From Neoceratodus forsteri (Eukaryota > Chordata > Ceratodontiformes > Ceratodontidae), in the NCBI GenBank assembly GCA_016271365.2, contig CM057456.1:1400673001-1400737000 (forward strand): a DNA stretch of 64,000 nt, given 5' to 3'. The notes under the pieces are model-generated. The model had not been told where the DNA came from and did no database searches. It saw only the letters and a list, made by a program, of their open reading frames with translations. A program made the translations under genes and the position numbers. Shown one piece after another: positions 9,589 to 21,690 of the stretch. Position 1 is the stretch's first letter; every line of letters begins with the position of its first letter.

Positions 9589-12516
9589 TACTAAATGAGA
9601 AAAGACCGAGTAGAAAGGTCAGTGGGGATGCTGCAAAAGAAGGTAAAGCCATCAAAAATGGAGAGCAATGAGTACCAATGCCCGTAGTCTGAGTAACAAG
9701 CTTCCTGAATTAGTGGCCTTGATGGAGGAGGAACATCTGGATATCGTGGCAGTCACAGAAACATGGTACACACAAAACCATGACTGGGACGTAAACATAC
9801 CAGGATACACTATCTACAGGAGGGACAGGGAAGGTAAAAGAGGAGGAGGAGTAGCTCTTTACAAAAGGGAAGGAATCAAAGCAACAGAACAAAAGGGAAA
9901 ACAGGGAGGAGAAGAAGCACTGTGGGTAAATTTGGAGACCGCAATGGCACCACAAACTGCACAGGGTTAGATACAGACCCCTTCTCAGGGGAGGAAATGG
10001 ACAAGGAAATGATAGAAAGTATACTTAGAATGGCAGAAAAAGGGGAGATATTGCTGATGGGTGATCTGAATATGCCAAATGTTAACTGGAGTGCAGTTGC
10101 AGCAGCCACTTCGAAGAGTGGGGTTATTCTAGATGCTCTACAGGGGGCATGCCTTAGACAACTAGTATTGGAGCCCACTCGAGAGGGAGCAATCTTAGAC
10201 CTGGTTCTCTCAAATGGAGATGAAGAGAGGCTCACAGATGTAGAAGTGGGTAGCCATCTGGGAACTAGCGACCATCGAACAGTATGGTTCACAATAAACA
10301 CAGCAATAGAGTCAAGCCATACAAAGGCAAAAGTACTGGACTTTAGGAGGGCTGACTTTATCAAAATGGGTGAGTGCCTAAGGAATGCACTAGCAAATGG
10401 GCAGGAAGGAGTGGTGGAAGAACAATGGGAATAATAAAACTGCCATCGCAGAGGTAACAAGCCTTGTGTGAAGCAAATAAACAAAATGAAACGATGTAAG
10501 AAACCACTATGGTTCTCAAAGGAAGTGGCAGTGAAGGTTCAAGAGAAAAAGAAAGCATTCAGGAAGTACAAGGAATCACAGAAGGAGCAGAACAGAAAAC
10601 TGTATCAGTTAAAGCAAAAGGAAGCTGGGAAGGCAGTCAGAACAGCAAAGGCTCAAACCGAGGAAAAGATAGCCAACTCAGTTAAGAAGGGGGATAAAAC
10701 CTTTATAGGTACATCAGGGAGCGAAGAAGACCAAGGAGGGATAGTGAGGCTTAATAAAGGGAAGGGGAGGGAGGTGGGCAGAGGTGACTGTGAAAGGCAG
10801 AGATACTAAACAAATATTTTTGCTCAGTATTTACAAAGGAAGAAGGGGAGGTACCTAAAACAAACAGTAGAAACACTCTGGATACAGAAGTTGATACCAG
10901 CCCATTTACAGAAGAAAGGGTTTTGAAAGAACTCTTAAAACTGATGGTGGACAAAGCAATGGGGCCTGATGGGATTCATCCCAGAATTCTAAAAGAACTA
11001 AGGGTAGAATTAGTGACACCACTGACTACCCTGTTTAACAAATCATGGGAGAATGGGGTGGTATCCGAGGACTGGAGGAGGGCAGATGTGATTCCCCTTC
11101 ACAAAAGTGGGAGCAAGGCAGAAGCAGGAAACTACAGACCTGTTGGTTTAACCTCAGTGGTAGGGAAAATGGTGGAATCACTTCTGAAGGAAAGAATTGT
11201 CGAGTATCTAGAGGCCAGAGGGCACAGGACCCAAGGCAGCATGGATTCACAGCGGGAAGGTCATGCCAGACAAATCTGATAGATTTCTTTGACTGGGTGA
11301 CCAAAGTAGTAGATCAGGGAGGGGCTGTGGACATGGCCTACCTAGACTTTAGCAAGGCATTTGACACAGTCCCACACAAAAGATTAATATACAAGTTAGC
11401 CAGCCTGGGAGCGGGTCCCAAGATGACGGCCCAGGTAAAGAATTGGCTGGAGAATAGAACACAGAGAGTAATAATAAATGGAGTCTGCTCTGAAGAAAGG
11501 GGGGTTACTAGTGGGGTACCGCAGGGTTCAGTATTAGGACCGGTCCTCTTCAATGTCTTTATAAGCGACATTGCAGAGGGACTGGAAGGAAAAGTATGTC
11601 TCTTTGCAGATGACACGAAGATCTGCAACAGAGTTGATGCACAAGGTGGGGTGGAAAGGATGAGAAGGGACTTGGCAAGGTTAGAGGAATGGTCAAATGT
11701 ATGGCAGCTTAGATTCAATGCTAAGAAGTGCAAGGTAATGCACCTGGGAAACAAAAACCCAGGGGAAGAGTACACAATGGGGGGGTGAGATACTAACAAC
11801 AACAAAAATGGAAAGGGACCTGGGGGTAGTCATATCAGATGACCTAAAGGTGGGCAAGCAATGTGAGAGGGCAGCAAGGAGGGCTGGGGGGATACTGGGA
11901 TGCATAGGGAGAGGCATCACCAGTAGAAAACAGGAAGTTATTATCCCTCTGTACAGACAGCTGGTCAGACCCCATCTGGAGTACTGTGTGCAGTTCTGGA
12001 GACCCAATCTCCACAAAGACAGACAGGATGGAAGCTGTCCAGAGGAGGGCAACTAAAATGGTGCAGGGTCTGCACCAGAAGACATGACGAGAGACTTAAG
12101 GAGCTAATATGTATAGCCTCGAGGAAAGGAGGGAGAAGGGGGACATGATAGAAACTTCAAGTACCTCAAGGGAATCAACAAAGTCCAAGAGGGTAGCATC
12201 TTTCAAAAAGAGGTGTGCAAGAACAAGGGGACAATTTGAAGATAGAGGGCGGCTCAGAGGTAATTTAAGGAAGTATTTTTCAGAGAGAGGGTTTGTGGAT
12301 GCATGGAGCGGCCTTCCGGAGGAGGTTGTGGAGTCAAAACAGTGGTGGAATTCAAGCATGCATGGGACAGTCATAAGGCAATTCTAGGGGGTGGGGGTAG
12401 GAAGAAGTAGGCTGCTGGTTAACTAGGATCTGCAGCTTATCCACTAGGTAGGGGAAATGGGCAGAATGGGTGGGCCAAGCGGTCCTTATCTGCCGTCAAA
12501 TTCTATGTTTCTATTA
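9589..12516 (+). mobile_element. CR1 LINE, ORF2 and 3' end (continues from 3670)
   Basis: This is the downstream part of the CR1 whose ORF1 is at 2662-3609. It contains the endonuclease, reverse transcriptase and 3' tail, ending in the CR1-type TCTATGTTTCT. Together with the 5' part it is a long, nearly full-length copy split by DIRS copy A. The GGTCCTTATCTGCCGTCA block just before the end recurs, with changes, in the other CR1 3' ends here (19800-19856, 57497-57570). Confidence 0.9.
9668..12387 (+). pseudogene. CR1 ORF2: endonuclease-reverse transcriptase, frameshifted
   Basis: This enzyme nicks target DNA and primes reverse transcription. The endonuclease blocks are NARSLSNKLPEL near 9680, VAVTETWY near 9745, GDLNMPNVNWS near 10065 and SDHRTVWF near 10270. 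The reverse transcriptase follows: KAMGPDGIHPRIL near 10960, YLDFSKAFDTVPH near 11340, SGVPQGSVLGP near 11520 and the catalytic FADD at 11602-11613. The C-terminal thumb and tail run to 12387. Frameshifts occur near 9930-9965, 10440, 10810, 11240 and 11790. The catalytic residues are kept, so decay is moderate. Confidence 0.9.
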
Positions 12517-15305
12517 CGGTAGGTACGTAATTTTCATATCTTATCTGTGTCAGTCTTCACCACTTATCACTGGTGGGTGATTACCAAGCCCCCGAAGGGG
12601 AAATGGTACTTCCCTGAGGGAAGAATGTCCCTCAGCCTCCTGTGGGGGAGACACAGAAGGGGGGGAACCCATACAGGCCTAATTAGACCTGGGACTGGTC
12701 AGGGTGAGGCAGGGTCTCCCTCTGGCTGGGGGAAGGAAGTCGTCCCTGAAGTTCCCGCCTCACTCTGTGGGAAAAGAGGTGGGTTCCCCGGAAGAAGGAG
12801 GCAATCACCCTTCACTAGGCCATGGGTGATAACCGGGAAAGACAAAGCCATGCCGTCCGCGTGACGCAGATCGCTGTCCCCGCTAGCCTGGATTGGTGCC
12901 TCGCAAGCTGCAGGTCACATGCGGAGAGGGCAATGGCTTGTCTGGTTGCCCTCCATATCAAGCATAAATGCTAGGATCTGTCCTAGCAAAGACCATAAGC
13001 GCCTGTTGTAGGCAGCATGATGAGCCTGATGAGTTGCAATGGAGAGAGAGAGAGAGTGATGCGCCGAGGAAAAACTCTCCTCTCCACGGAGTCTGCATCC
13101 AGGGGCCAGTCACGTCTTGGGCTTCTATGCCCAGAGGGAGCGTCCAGGACCGTCATGCCTGAGGAGGGGTGAGGTAGGTTTCCCGGAGATCCCTGAGGTG
13201 CACAATATCTGCAACGGCAGTCCATTGGGACTGTGGAGGGGACTGATGGACGCTGCCAAGCACGGTCTGATGCCTCTTGAAAGGGGGAGGGCCAGGCAGG
13301 TACCACCAGGTTTCCCGCACTGTAATCGCTTAAGAAAGCACATGTCACTTGCTCAGGATTGTGTCTTACCAATCTCGATATGTGGAGCTCATCGACCAAC
13401 CTCGAAAGGAAATGCTGATAGGAGGTCTGATCAGCGTCCAAGTATAGGTGGACAGAAGGATCCTCTTCCTCATATGAGGAAGATGAGGAAACCAACGAGT
13501 CCGGGAAGTCAAGAGTCCGGCTGCCACAGAGGTGAGTGGCGAAACACCTGCTTGTCCATGGATCCAACACAGGCAGGGAAATGGGCAGTCGTGGCTCTAA
13601 ACTGCTCCCAGGTTAGAGGCCCCATAAGACCAGAATGGCCTGGGAGAATGGGAGGGGGAAGGCAGAGGTAAAGGGGCCAAACGCCTCTAAGGAAGAGAAC
13701 GACCTCTGCCGGGGCTCGGGGACCGAACAGGTGAACAAACACTCTAGAAGGATCAGTCAGTTGAGGCAGTCACCGGCCACTGAACCGTTCTGAAATGGTC
13801 AGGACTGAGCCCTGAAGGGGATTCCCCCCTGTGAGGTGACCGGGGCTGCATGGGTCCAGAAAGGTAGCCCCTAGCCTCAAGAGAAGAGATCCCCCCTGGG
13901 AGACCTCAGGACAGAAGATAGGGCCGGAGCTGCTGCTCCTACCTGAGCCCTTACAGGCTACCAGGGAAGGACGCTGCTCCTGACGCTGTCCCCCTCAACC
14001 CCTCAGACTCAGAGAGGAACTGCTTCCTCAGGACCAACTGAGGAAGCTCAGCCTCACCCACCAACCCCTAAGGGGCAGCAGATGAGGGAAGCTTGGAATC
14101 TGTCCCAGATGTCCTAGTAGGTCCAGAAGTGGGCCCAGCCTGGACACCTAAAACAGGGGGTTCAGCTCCTCTGAGTCCAGAGGCCCACTCAGCTCCAGTG
14201 GACCCTCCGGTGCCACCCCCGGCACTGGAAGAAACATTGGCGCCATAAGCGGCACCAACACCGGCGCCGGTAGAAACCACTGGTTCCAAAGGAGGGGGTT
14301 TGATAGGCACCGAAGTGCTGGATGGTGGAGAATCTGAGGACTCCTAAAAATCTGGAAGCCAGTCTGGATTCACCTCCGAATCGTCGTCCCCTGAGGAGGA
14401 ATGGATCCAGAAGATCTCCCAAACTCCCCCACTCCTGGCACCACAAGCAGCACTGCGGGGAGACCCAGCATTGCCCATGATGCTGCCCCGATCACTGGTG
14501 CTGCGCATGGCGCCAGGATCTGAGGCGGCGCTGAGGAAACCACCAGGTCGGGCTCGGCAGACACAGGCTGCAACACTGGGGGAGGCTTCACCTCCAAGGA
14601 GGTGATTGCCAAAATGGTGCCTCTGGCCCAACCTCTGGAGTAATCAGGCTGGGCCTCCAGCACCATGAGAGGGGGCCTCTGCCGTGGCAAGGCTAGAAAA
14701 GGTGGAAGCTTCCTCCTCCGAGGCCTGTGTAAAACCAGGAGGGGACCTGGAGGAAGGGTCAAAGGACCTATGTCTGGCATCCCTAGTGCGCTCCTGTCCT
14801 CCGAAAGTTGGCAGTGTATGGCCGACTTTAAATGCGTGGTGTTCCAGTACTCTGCAGTCCAGGGAAAAACAGGCATTGCAACGGTCCATATCGTGGTTAG
14901 GGCCCAGGTAGGTCAGGCAAGAATCATGCCAGTCCAAGATGGAATAAAGCCGGCCACAGGGACACCGCCGCATCTGAGGCTGGGCCGCCTTCGAAGATTC
15001 CATTTTTTTGTTCCCGGGACGAGACATGATCGGACAGAAAAATCAATAACAAAACAGCAAAAAGGTCTTGGTGCCAAAGAAAAATAAGGAAAGATCTTAC
15101 CGGAGTCGATGGTGCCGAGAACGCAAAGGCTCCTGCAGAACTAGGATGGTTGAAAGACAGTTCAAATGGACTAGGCTTGATGTCACAGTATGAAAACGCT
15201 CTTCTCACAAGGTTGTGCTCACTCAGTGGTGGTAGAAGCAGAACTGGGATGGAGGAGGAGTTGCGTCGGTTACTGGCCAACCCTCGAATGGTCTTTTTCG
15301 TCGAG
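12517..15305 (-). mobile_element. DIRS-like element, copy B (gag only, starts at the ICR)
   Basis: The left edge matches the ICR of copy F (41600-41665), beginning with its central GGTAGGTACGTAA. There is no left terminal repeat before it: the CR1 3' end directly precedes. Gag follows immediately. About 15170-15300 matches, inverted, the inner part of the copy F left terminal repeat (shared AACTGGGATGGAGGAGGAG), so this is the right repeat, truncated. No reverse transcriptase, RNase H or recombinase is present. Copy F has the same arrangement. Confidence 0.75.
12560..15027 (-). pseudogene. DIRS gag, copy B
   Basis: The N-terminus at 15027 has a zinc-knuckle-like Cys cluster: CPCG, then CLTYLGPNHDMDRCNACF near 14925. 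Downstream are an acidic, serine-rich stretch (SSSSSYEEEDPSVHL near 13465) and YQHFLSRLVDELH near 13410. Both recur in copy F. Frameshifts break it near 14640, 14370-14310, 13740 and 13000. The C-terminal end lies only about 200 nt from the ICR-like left edge, leaving no space for polymerase genes. Confidence 0.75.
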
Positions 15306-17690
15306 CTCGAAAACGTTTGGCGTGGTGTTTGTGGATGTGCAGCTTCTTTTAACATTCTTTTTAATACCGTGGTTGTTCCATTTCTGTATGCGCTTTAATA
15401 CAGTCTTTTTTCTTTTACTGTTGAAGTTTTATGGCCGGTGTTTGGCAACTACATCTGGTGGCTACCTTTTGTTTTTTACTGTGGTAGAAGCCTTGCTCTC
15501 TCTCCCTTTGGGGTTCAGATGGGGCAGGCCTGGAAGTCTTGATGGACCTTCCAGTTTTCTGAGAGACCTCAAGACACTATTCCATCTGCTGCCCAGACAT
15601 ATAAGAACCATTAAATGAAACACTCATAACCTGTTGCTGGACATCATTTGAGAAACCAGATGTACGAAACCAGGAATGTATTCGGATACAAATTCTTGCT
15701 GCAGCTGAGAGAGGGGGAGTGTCAAAGGTGTCCATAGATGCCTTGAGCTGATGACTGTTAAGACTCAGTGCCATGAGTGACAGTCTGGAAAATCTTCTAT
15801 TTGGTCTCTGATTCAGGAATGGATTCTACTAGAGACTTAAGAGAAGTCCAGAGAGCATACTCATATTCAGAAATATGGCCCTAATAACTGACAATCCTTA
15901 CTCTAAGGGTAGCGGCAGCAAAAGCCCTTTCCCCATAGTGCCTATTTTGTGCAGCATCTTATTAATAGGGTGTGCAGTAATTTCCTGAGGAAGAATAGCT
16001 TTGTCATTCTCAGCTAAAATGATGATCTTGTCAGCAATAGCCTGCGAAGCAAGGACAGGCGTGTCTTTAGGGACAGTGTACTTATGGTTTATCTACCTAC
16101 ATATATAGGGAATAGATGCGGGCCTAATCCATGCAGTGTCCGAAAGGGTCTCAAACGCAGGGGAAATGGGGAGTATGAGACTGACTGGCATGGTGGACAC
16201 ACTAAGCCGCTCAGATCAGACGCGTTTACCTGAGTCAATAGCTGAAGGCTCAAAAGCAAGTGTAGCATACAAGTTGCAGAGAAGAGCCTGGAAAGGGAGG
16301 TCTTCCTGGGGGCCAGGAAGGAGGGACTGGATCCAAAGTGTCCAGGCTACAGTAGGAGTAGTTGTTGCCGCCCTCAGAAATAATGAGTTTGGGGTCAGAC
16401 TTGTTCCCCTCCAGGTCCTCCTTGGGGGGTGAGGGGGTCCAGAAGATGAGTGGACTGCAGCTTCCCTAACCTGGACCGAGATGTAGGCAACACTAGCTCA
16501 GGAGAAAGGGAGCCAGTGCCGGAGGTGGCGCTGTGGTCAGAACTGGGTCCAGTGCAGGGTGTGGCACTCAGCCAGCCCCCAAGAGGCCTGAACTCAGTGC
16601 TGTAGGTCCAGCCGGCACCAGAGAGTGACCAGCAGAGGTATCAGGGCTGGTCCAAAGCAATGACACCAAATGGGGGTGTGGCCAGTGGGGCAGGAGTCAG
16701 AGGCTCAGTCACCGACAAGGACCCAGAGGCCACCTGATGAAGCCAAACGCTCTATCTGGCTAGAAAGCTCTGGCTGCAGCTCCGGTACCCCTGTCCAGCT
16801 CTGTAGGCAGAGGCAAATGAGCCAGTTGCTGCACCCACTGCTCCATAACAGCTGCCCAACAATGGAACTGTCCACCGGGGTCCCCACAAGTAGACTCGGA
16901 GGGATTACAGGCCTGAGACCTTGACCTCCTATAAGCAGAGCAGTTCAGTGAAACCGATGATGCCAGGGAAGGCCTTCTGCTCCAAGACACCAAGGATCTC
17001 AAGGCAGACTTCATGAAGGGCAACCTTGAGTGGTACCGTTTCTTCCCCTTCCAAAAGAAAGAGGACAATCTCGAGGTTGGGTGGTGTTGCATTTCCAACC
17101 AGGATTAAGAACAGTCCCGTTTCTTCTTCTGTTTACAGGAGGGCTGTCCTCCCTCCCAAACACAGAAATGCCTATAATCAGAACCCTCCCCCAGAGGGGG
17201 AAGTGGACCGGACATGGCCACGCCACCAAAGAAGCCTGTCTGAAGAGGTTCCCTGTCACAGTCGCCGTCTATGATCATCAGCTGTTGCTTAGTAGAGATG
17301 TGAGAGCTGAAGAATCTTCTTTCCTCTGAAATTTTTTTTAAATTAAACTGACACAGAAATAATAAAACCTATTAAGTGGCTACATACTGAATAATTGAAC
17401 ACTGTTGTTATACAGCTGTGAAGTTCTGACTCCCGTAGGGCGAGTGACGTTATCATTGAAGCATACTCAGTGGCAGAAAAAAAAAGAACTGAGGCAGTTG
17501 AGGGCTGGTGCCAAGGTAAGCCTGTGCCACAAGCTCCCCCTTGTGGTGCTAAGTATGCTTGCAGCTTGCCTTGCCACCAGCATGTCTGAAAAGTTCTTGG
17601 CTCCCACGGGGTCCTAGCGCCTCTGGTTCAGAACCTATTCATGTGAATCAATGGTGAAGATTAATTTCTGGAAGATATTCAAGGTGACCA
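15306..17690 (-). other. Orphan DIRS-like gag region, degraded
   Basis: No complete gene. The minus-strand translation holds gag-like runs such as LASQAIADKIIILAENDK near 16050 and the AARICIRIHSWFRTSGF block near 15700. The latter resembles the conserved RRxAWLxxSG block of the DIRS gags. Many stops interrupt it. The right end (17480-17690) resembles 20107-20290 and may be a terminal repeat. The tie to DIRS is inferred from these motifs and the neighbouring elements. A decayed gag of another retroelement is possible. Confidence 0.4.
17480..17690 (+). repeat. Direct repeat flanking a CR1 copy (left)
   Basis: Related to 20107-20290 in the same orientation: a shared GAACTGAGG block, GGTCCTAG, then GAATCAATGG-GAAGATT. 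Its AATGGTGAAGATT core resembles the ends of DIRS copy F, so it may be a terminal repeat. Confidence 0.5.
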
Positions 17691-17694
17691 AAAC

Positions 17695-19856
17695 AGAGTC
17701 AGAGAAGGAGATATAGCTAGTGAAACAAAAGGAGACAGGAAGGAGGGTAAGGGCAGCAAAGGCTCAAACCGAGGAAAGGATTGCCCAGGAGGTTCAAAAT
17801 GGGGATAAAACTTGTGTCAAGTACATGAGCGAGAAAAGGAAGGCAAGCAGAGGTACAGTGAAGGTCGGGAGATGGGGGGGCAGTGACGAAGCTTGGTGGG
17901 GGGTGGTCGCCACTCCTGGCTGCCCCAGTGTGAGTAGTGGTGCCCTGCCACCATCTTTATTCACTGTTTAGTGCCCATTGTGGAGCCCGTGATTAATTGA
18001 ATGGCCCCCTGGCTCCCAAACCTGGCTCCACCACTGGGAGGGGTGGGGGGGTGTGCAAGGAAGACTAAGAAAAAGATAACATTTTAAATGAATATTTCTG
18101 TTTGGTCTTCATAGTGGAAGGGTACTGGCTGTCATGCATTAACAGGCATGGGAAGAGAGGGTAGTGGACACAAGTCCATTTACAGAAGAGAGAGTCAGCC
18201 ATGGATTGGATGCTCTTAAGGAAAACAAGGCGATGGGGCTGAACAGGATTCACCCAAGAGTACTTAAAGAACTCAGCAAGGTGCTAGCCACCCCTCTGGC
18301 AATGTTATTTAGCACCTCACTAAAGATGGGGGTGGTTCCAGTGGAATGGAGGAGGGCGATGTGGTCCCTCCACACAAGAGCAGCAGCAGGGTGAAGGCCA
18401 CCAATTACAGACCAGTCAGTCTTACATCAGTGGTGGGGAAGTTAATGGAGTCCCTGCTGACGAAGAGAGTAATGGAGTACTTGGAGACAACATGGGCTGC
18501 TGGGCCACCAGCAGCATGGCTTCAAGGGGTGGGGAGGTCATGTCAAACAAATCTCACAGATTTCATTGACTGGGTAATGAGGATGTGCATCAGAGGAAGG
18601 CAGGGGATGTGGCTTATCTGGACTTCAATAAGGCCTTTGACACTGTTCCACACAGGAGGCAGATAAAGAAACTTAGTAGCCTGGGATGGGGGGGAGGGTG
18701 ACACTATTCCACATAGGAGGCTGATAAACTTTTTAGACTGAGGGTGGAGGAGAAGGGGGTATGCTGGGTACCAGACTGGTTGAAAAATAGGAGGCAAAGT
18801 GTGGTGGTAAATGGTGGTCACTTGGAGGATGGGAGAAAGATCAGTGGCGTGCACCATGGGGATCTGCACTAGGCCCTGTCCTCTTCAACACCTTCATAAG
18901 TGATATTGTGGAGGAACTGGAGGGGAAGGTGTGCCTCTTTGCAGATGAAACAAAAATCTGCAACAGGGTGGATACCCAGGAGGGGGCTGACAGCGTATAG
19001 AGATATGTGGAAACCAGAGGAGTGATCTAGGGAGTGGCAGCTGGGTTTCATTGCCAAAAATTGAAAAGTCATGTACCTAAGACAGAGAAAACCTGGGGGC
19101 TGCATACAAGATGGGGGGAGGTACTTACAATTATCAAGCAAGAAAGGGATCTTTGGCAGGGCAGAGCGACAGGCAAGCAGGCAAGGCAAGCAGGATGTTG
19201 GGGTGCATAGAGAGAGGGATCTCTAGCAGATAAAAGGTGGTGTTGCCTCTGTATCACTCACTTGTGAGACTTCACCTGGAGTACTGTGTCCATTCCTGAG
19301 GCTGCACCTCCACAAGGACATAGACAGGGTGGAAGCGGTCCAGAGGAGGGCTACTAAAACTGTGCAGAGGTTCCATGAGAAACCATAGGAGAAGAGGCTG
19401 GGGAGCTCAACATGTACTTCCTAGAGAAGAGGAGAGTGAGAGGGGACACGTTTGAGACCTATAAGTACTTCATGAGGGTGAATAAAGTGCGAAAGGGGAG
19501 TCTCTCAGAAAGGAAGAAAGCACCAGAATACGAGGGCATGTCGTGAAGCTTGGGGGAGGAGTTTAAGAGGGATGTGAGGAAATAACTTCTTCACAAAAAT
19601 GGTGGTGGATGCCTGGAACAGCCTGCCAGAGGTGGCAGTGGGGGGGTGAAGATGGTGGAGAGCTTCAAGAATGTGTGGGATAGACACATGGGTATATATA
19701 TAAAAAAAAAAAAAAAGAGGTACAGGAGGAGGTAGGGGACACCTGGGATGACACAGAGTCTGGAGAATGTAGTGACAGACAGGGAAAATGGGGCAGACTA
19801 GATGGGCCTACCGGTCCTTTTCTGCTGACACATTCTGTTTCTGTTTGTAAGGAAGG
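17695..19856 (+). mobile_element. CR1 LINE, 5'-truncated, degraded
   Basis: It begins in the linker of ORF2, matching 10600-10700, and runs to the CR1 3' end (GGTCCTTTTCTGCTGACACA). Reverse transcriptase blocks are KAMGLNRIHPRVLKEL near 18230, RPVSLTSVVGK near 18410 and a VPHRR-like block near 18645. The catalytic box at 18940 reads FADET, so the second Asp is Glu. A second VPHRR-like block near 18707 suggests a small internal duplication. Frameshifts are frequent. An A-run at 19699-19715 lies within the 3' part. Confidence 0.85.
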
Positions 19857-20395
19857 CTGCACAGGTTCGATGCCAGTCCATTGCAGCCACTTTGTTCCCA
19901 GAGGGCCAAAAAATACATAATGGGTGGCTGTCAGACTTCCTTTGTCTTAGAATCAGCTCCTTCAAACTTCGCTTTCAGCATCCATGCAGTAAAGAAACAA
20001 GAACAGCACTGTAAAATGAAAAAGTACAGTGATACAGGAGAAAATGCTTTGGAGATGACAAGGCAAACTGAGGAATGCTCCCACAGTGTGCTCTTGATGA
20101 CGGAAAGTACAGAACTGAGGTTGGTAAGGGAGCCGGCAAGGGTTACTGACTAGCACGTAGCACCACTGGCCAAAGCTTTGCTTCTGCAGGGTCCTAGTGT
20201 CTCAGGCCCAGACCCATAAGTAGGAATCAATGGAGAAGATTGATTGATTCATGGAAGATCCTTGGCTTGTACTGAATCTCGTCCTGCCTCAAGGAATGTT
20301 ATGTTTTTTATCGGGGAGAGAAAAGACTTGTCTAGTTTCTGAAAGTATCCACTCAAAGGTGCCAAGACTTCAGCAACTCCTTAGATAAACTTGTT
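19857..20395. other. Gene-free stretch
   Basis: No gene recognised. 20107-20290 resembles 17480-17690 in direct orientation. The rest shows no domain, and its short frames look accidental. Confidence 0.4.
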
Positions 20396-21690
20396 TTGCT
20401 CACTAACTTGTCCAGATACTGTATGGATACACAGAGACTCTCTGCCTGTGGAGGTAGGCAGCTACCACCCACAGACATCTGGTAAAAGCCCTGAGAGTAG
20501 AGTCCACTGGCATGACTCTATACTGATACAATCTCTCTCCTTGTATGATCTGCCTCACTGTCCCTGGATCATCTTGGTTGCCCTTCTCTGGGCTGTTTCC
20601 AGCAGGTTGTTGTCTTTCTTTCAGGTAAGGGCGCCGATACTGACACTGTACACAACATGTGGCCAAACCAGCAATTTTATGGTGGCAGAATGACGCTTTC
20701 TTGCTAATTATACCCCTGGCTATACAGCCCAGCATTCAATTCGTTTTGGCTGGTGCTCTGCAGCAGTGTGCCGAGTGCTTTAGGTCACTCGTGATGCTCA
20801 CACCCAAGTCCTTTTCCTCTTCTGACTTTGTAACTTGCACACTTACCAGCCAGTATTTGGCTGCTGGGCTCTTTGCCCCCAAGTGCATTATCTTACACTT
20901 TATGGTGCTGAATCCCAATTGTTGCTAAATACCTGTCCACCTCTCTAGTTTGGCCAGGTCTTCCGTAACATCTTGTTTCCCCTCTTCTGTGTCTACTCTC
21001 CAACAAAGTTTTGTATCATCTGCACACAGGCATATTTTACCTTTTATCACATCTGTAATTGTGCTGATGATGTTAAATAACACCAGACTGAACAATGAAC
21101 CCTATGGGACCCCACTGATGACTGGTCTAGCCTCCGAGAACTCCTCCCCTGACCTCTACCCACTGACTTGTATCTCATAGCCAGTTTCTAACCAACACAG
21201 CCAGTTTAGCCCCTAACCCTAGGTCCTCCAGCTCCCAAATTAATCTCCTGTGGGGAACAGAGTCAAAGGCCTTACTGAAGTCTTGATATAGGATGTCCAC
21301 TGCTTGGCCCATATCCACTATCCTGGTTACCCAGTTAAATAAATCGATCAGGTTAGTCTGGCAGGACCACCCTGACATGAACCCATGCTGCCTCTTGTCC
21401 TGGAGCCCATTTTCTTCCAGAAAGTTTACCAGTCTTTCTTTCAGTATGGTTTCCATGAGTTTTCCCCCTATCAAGGTCAGACTAACTGGCCGGTGGTCGT
21501 CCCTCAGCCTGCTTTCATGTACTGGCACTACATGCGCTATCCTCCAGTCCAGGGGTGCTTCCCCCGTCTCAAAAGAGGTGTTAAATAGGTCCACCAGGGG
21601 ATCCTTCAGCATGTCCACCAACTCCCTCAACACCTTGGTATGTATGGCATCCAGTCCTGGGGACATGTCTACTTTAAGGGCCTTTTAACA
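20396..21690 (-). mobile_element. CR1 LINE fragment, reverse transcriptase part
   Basis: The minus-strand frame 21666-21175 gives the fingers and palm of a CR1 reverse transcriptase: SPGLDAIHTKVLRELV, PVSLTLIGGKLMETIL, QHGFMSGWSCQTNL and DFSKAFDSVPHRRLIWEL. A second piece (20918-20403) carries the thumb block KIMHLGAKSP and the MLGCIARGI region. The catalytic box lies in the break between the two pieces near 21030. The 5' endonuclease part and the 3' tail are missing. It is a different, more diverged subfamily than the copy at 9589. Confidence 0.85.

Noticed and set aside
13039..13053. GA microsatellite
   Set aside because: Too short and inside decayed gag; nothing to annotate beyond simple sequence.
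19865..19885. Possible tRNA B-box (GGTTCGATGCC) suggesting a SINE or tRNA
   Set aside because: No A-box at the right distance and no cloverleaf could be drawn, so I treat it as chance.
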